This document shows, piece by piece, positions 61,771-64,000 of a stretch of DNA of 64,000 bases. The notes under the pieces are model-generated. The model worked only from the letters and a program-made list of their open reading frames with translations. It was not told the origin of the DNA and searched no databases. This stretch comes from Crotophaga sulcirostris. Its lineage: Eukaryota > Chordata > Aves > Cuculiformes > Crotophagidae. A program made the position numbers and the translations under genes. The stretch lies in the NCBI GenBank assembly GCA_013397455.1, contig VYZB01000134.1:1594964-1658963 (forward strand), in the 5' to 3' direction. Every line of letters begins with the position of its first letter. Within the stretch, counting starts at the first letter, position 1.

Positions 61771-64000
61771 AGGTGAAGACTGTTGTTCTGTTTTGAAAGA
61801 TTGTACATGAATCAAGCACAAGGAAAGCCTAAAGCACTTAGCAAACATTTTCTTTCTGCTTCTGCCAGAGTAACACACATACCTTAAAACACCAAGTGGG
61901 ATGTTACGCACATTTCAGGTCATAATCTTGAGTTATTCATATTTCATCAAATATATACAATAAGCCCACTCTTTGGTGATTTCTACAAGTAACATTTACT
62001 TTAGAGATCAGTCACACCACTGATAGATTGAAAGAAGCTGGTTTGCAGCAGCTTCCCAAATACAAGAAAATAGTTTTTTCTTCCTTTGGACCACAGAGCA
62101 GGGAGTCAGAATACTTATTTTTTACTATAATACAGAAATTAGCAATTTTTATTAGTAATCAGTAATTACTCCAGTAAATTAGTAATTTCTCCAGTGATAA
62201 TTTGTTCTTTTCAGAATACATGATTTCCCAGGAAGAAACATTTTTCCCTTCATCTACTGAATGATAAAGTAGAGTGGCAGCAGGGTGGTGTTCTACTTAA
62301 TCATTTTGTACAGCTGGTCATAGCAAAGAAATCTCCTATATTGTGCTCCCAAACCACATGAACGATAAACTTTTACTAAATACTGAAAAAAACCCAAACA
62401 TGAAACTAATTCTGTGACTTTTGGCAGTCTTCTGCCATGAAACTGTAACGGGAATGAAACTGAAACTTTAAAATTGAGAAGGAAGACAATACTTTACATT
62501 TTTAAATTATTACAAAGTCATAGAAAGCTTGTAGTTCTATGTGGTAAAGTGAACAACACACAGCAGGCAATTTAGCCATTTTTTCTAGGCAGGAGGATGA
62601 GTCTGATATGAGAAATAACCATTATTCAAAAGTTTTATTAACTTCACTCGCAGGTAGGGGTTCAAGAAATATTTCCTGACCTGTCAAAAAACAAAGTACA
62701 CTAATACTTTCTAAAGTGATAGATAAGTCAAAGAATGGCTTCGATACTGTACAGGAAAGCATCTTGAATGGGTTACTCTTGAGTTGGTCCTTAGTCACTT
62801 TAGTCAAAAGACAACTCAGAGAAACTCTTGGTATTTTTCTTCTTAACGCTTTACTTTTATTTGTTGTTCCAGTTTTGTAATCAAAATTGTAATGCTATTT
62901 TTCAACAGGAAAAAAGCTCATTGTCTTAACCATTGAACAAACATGAACTGAGAGTTATCCAGAGTCTCCTTATTTCTACAAAGGAAGCTAATCCAGAACA
63001 AGCAGTACTCCAGGCAAAAATGCCTTAATGAGATAAGGCGTCCAGTACCAAAGCACACGGTTGCTTCTAGACTACTAACGAGTAGTGCCTCACCTTGGAC
63101 AGCCGCTTTCTCGATGGACAGATATGGTCGCGGACAGACATGACAATGTACAAACAGTGGAGAGCCAAACCATAACTCCAGCAAATGCCATATGAGATGT
63201 CTGCATTTTGTTCATTTCTATTTTAGCTGTAAAGATTATCAAGGTAGTAGTAAGTTTATGGTCTGTTCCATATAGGTCCCAATAAATAATGGTCTTTGGC
63301 AAGATCTTGATTCCACCATTTAACATCTATTTTTTAAACATTCATTTGCTAAAATTTGTTTGGAAAATTGGTTGGTGTGGATTTGGTGCTCTCTTCTGCC
63401 TTGTAGTTTCCCTGAGCAAACACACAAAGCCACTCTGATGGTATTATTATCTTTTAATATCTGGAAGTTTAATATTTTCTGGTTGTTCAAAGTGTACAAG
63501 GACAGATACCTTATTCTTTTAATGCAGGTATCTACTGCATTCAACAGGAATCTGTCTTCTACCGAGAGAATTTCCAGGGTCTCTGAAAGCCAGGATATGG
63601 TATTTATGATTATAAATAGAAGCCTAAATATTTCTGTTTAAATATTCAAAGTTTAACGGGTGTGTCTATGGAGTAGAAGGTAGCTCAGATCCTTAGCACC
63701 ATGTATTAAGCAAAACCTTAGGAGTTTTACAATTAATAAGTGCTTGGAGCCTCCCAAGTATAGAAGTGAACTGAACATGGAATTTTATTTGAAGAAACAA
63801 AAATTAAAAAAAATTAAATTAATTTTAGCAGAAAACTGCTAGATGTTTGTTTATGATGTCTAACACACCGATTTTTTGTGTTTTCTAGGAAAAACATCAT
63901 CACTTCTCCATGTCTTGGTTGTTTCTTTTTTTTTTTCTGGACTTCGTTTGAAGGCAAGAAGAGGACTGGTAAGGAATTAGTATTCCAGTTAAACAGACAA
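61771..64000. other. Upstream/intron 1 sequence, no gene seen
   Basis: AT-rich sequence to the window end; ORFs at 62918-63641 overlap on both strands without domain signals. Confidence 0.5.

Overview
This is vertebrate nuclear DNA, and most likely bird. The window is AT-rich and intron-dominated. It carries many CR1-type LINE fragments, the main avian LINE, and several ERV LTR pieces of types I recognise from birds. The one protein-coding gene I can support is SV2C (synaptic vesicle glycoprotein 2C) on the minus strand. No second gene, RNA gene or CRISPR array is visible. Human SV2C lies on 5q13, a region whose chicken counterpart is on chromosome Z, so the locus is probably Z-linked; that is inference from synteny, not something read here.

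SV2C layout, in transcription order from high to low coordinates. The first coding exon (43874-44577) holds 124 nt of 5'UTR with a 7-codon uORF, then 193 complete codons covering the acidic cytoplasmic N-terminus and TM1. It is followed by a 23.4 kb intron, exon 3 (20248-20428, TM2-TM4 with the MFS motif A loop), a 15.8 kb intron, and exon 4 (4333-4484, TM4/5 loop and TM5). The first 4332 bases belong to the next intron. Positions 44578-64000 are upstream, presumably intron 1. The promoter, any non-coding first exon, and all exons downstream of TM5 (including the large luminal domain) are outside the window or not identifiable. Splice sites are canonical and reading phases match at both junctions, so this portion looks intact.

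Repeats, low to high coordinates: an internally deleted LTR in minus orientation (1850-2520) beside a second ERV-type fragment (2555-2930); a CR1 scrap (6845-7172) abutting a 91-bp direct repeat that brackets a GC-rich 1.4 kb insert (7173-8773); a long 5'-truncated CR1 (10008-11850); a CR1 3' scrap (14247-14425); a CR1 with a large internal deletion (14641-15985); an assembly gap (21739-22228); a mosaic CR1 (22500-23010); a minus-strand CR1 (34810-36130); a very old CR1 (37940-38655); a 3'-truncated CR1 with endonuclease and RT parts (50850-52497); a longer copy of the first LTR family in plus orientation (52686-53795); and a CR1 3' end (61347-61770). All CR1 reading frames are broken.

The most interesting structural signals are the 91-bp duplication around the GC-rich insert, whose left border coincides with a CR1 break; the two opposite-orientation LTR copies that differ by about 430 bp; the ~46-bp degenerate repeats inside that LTR; and the atypical 3'-truncated and internally deleted CR1s. 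I found no sign of an undescribed coding system.
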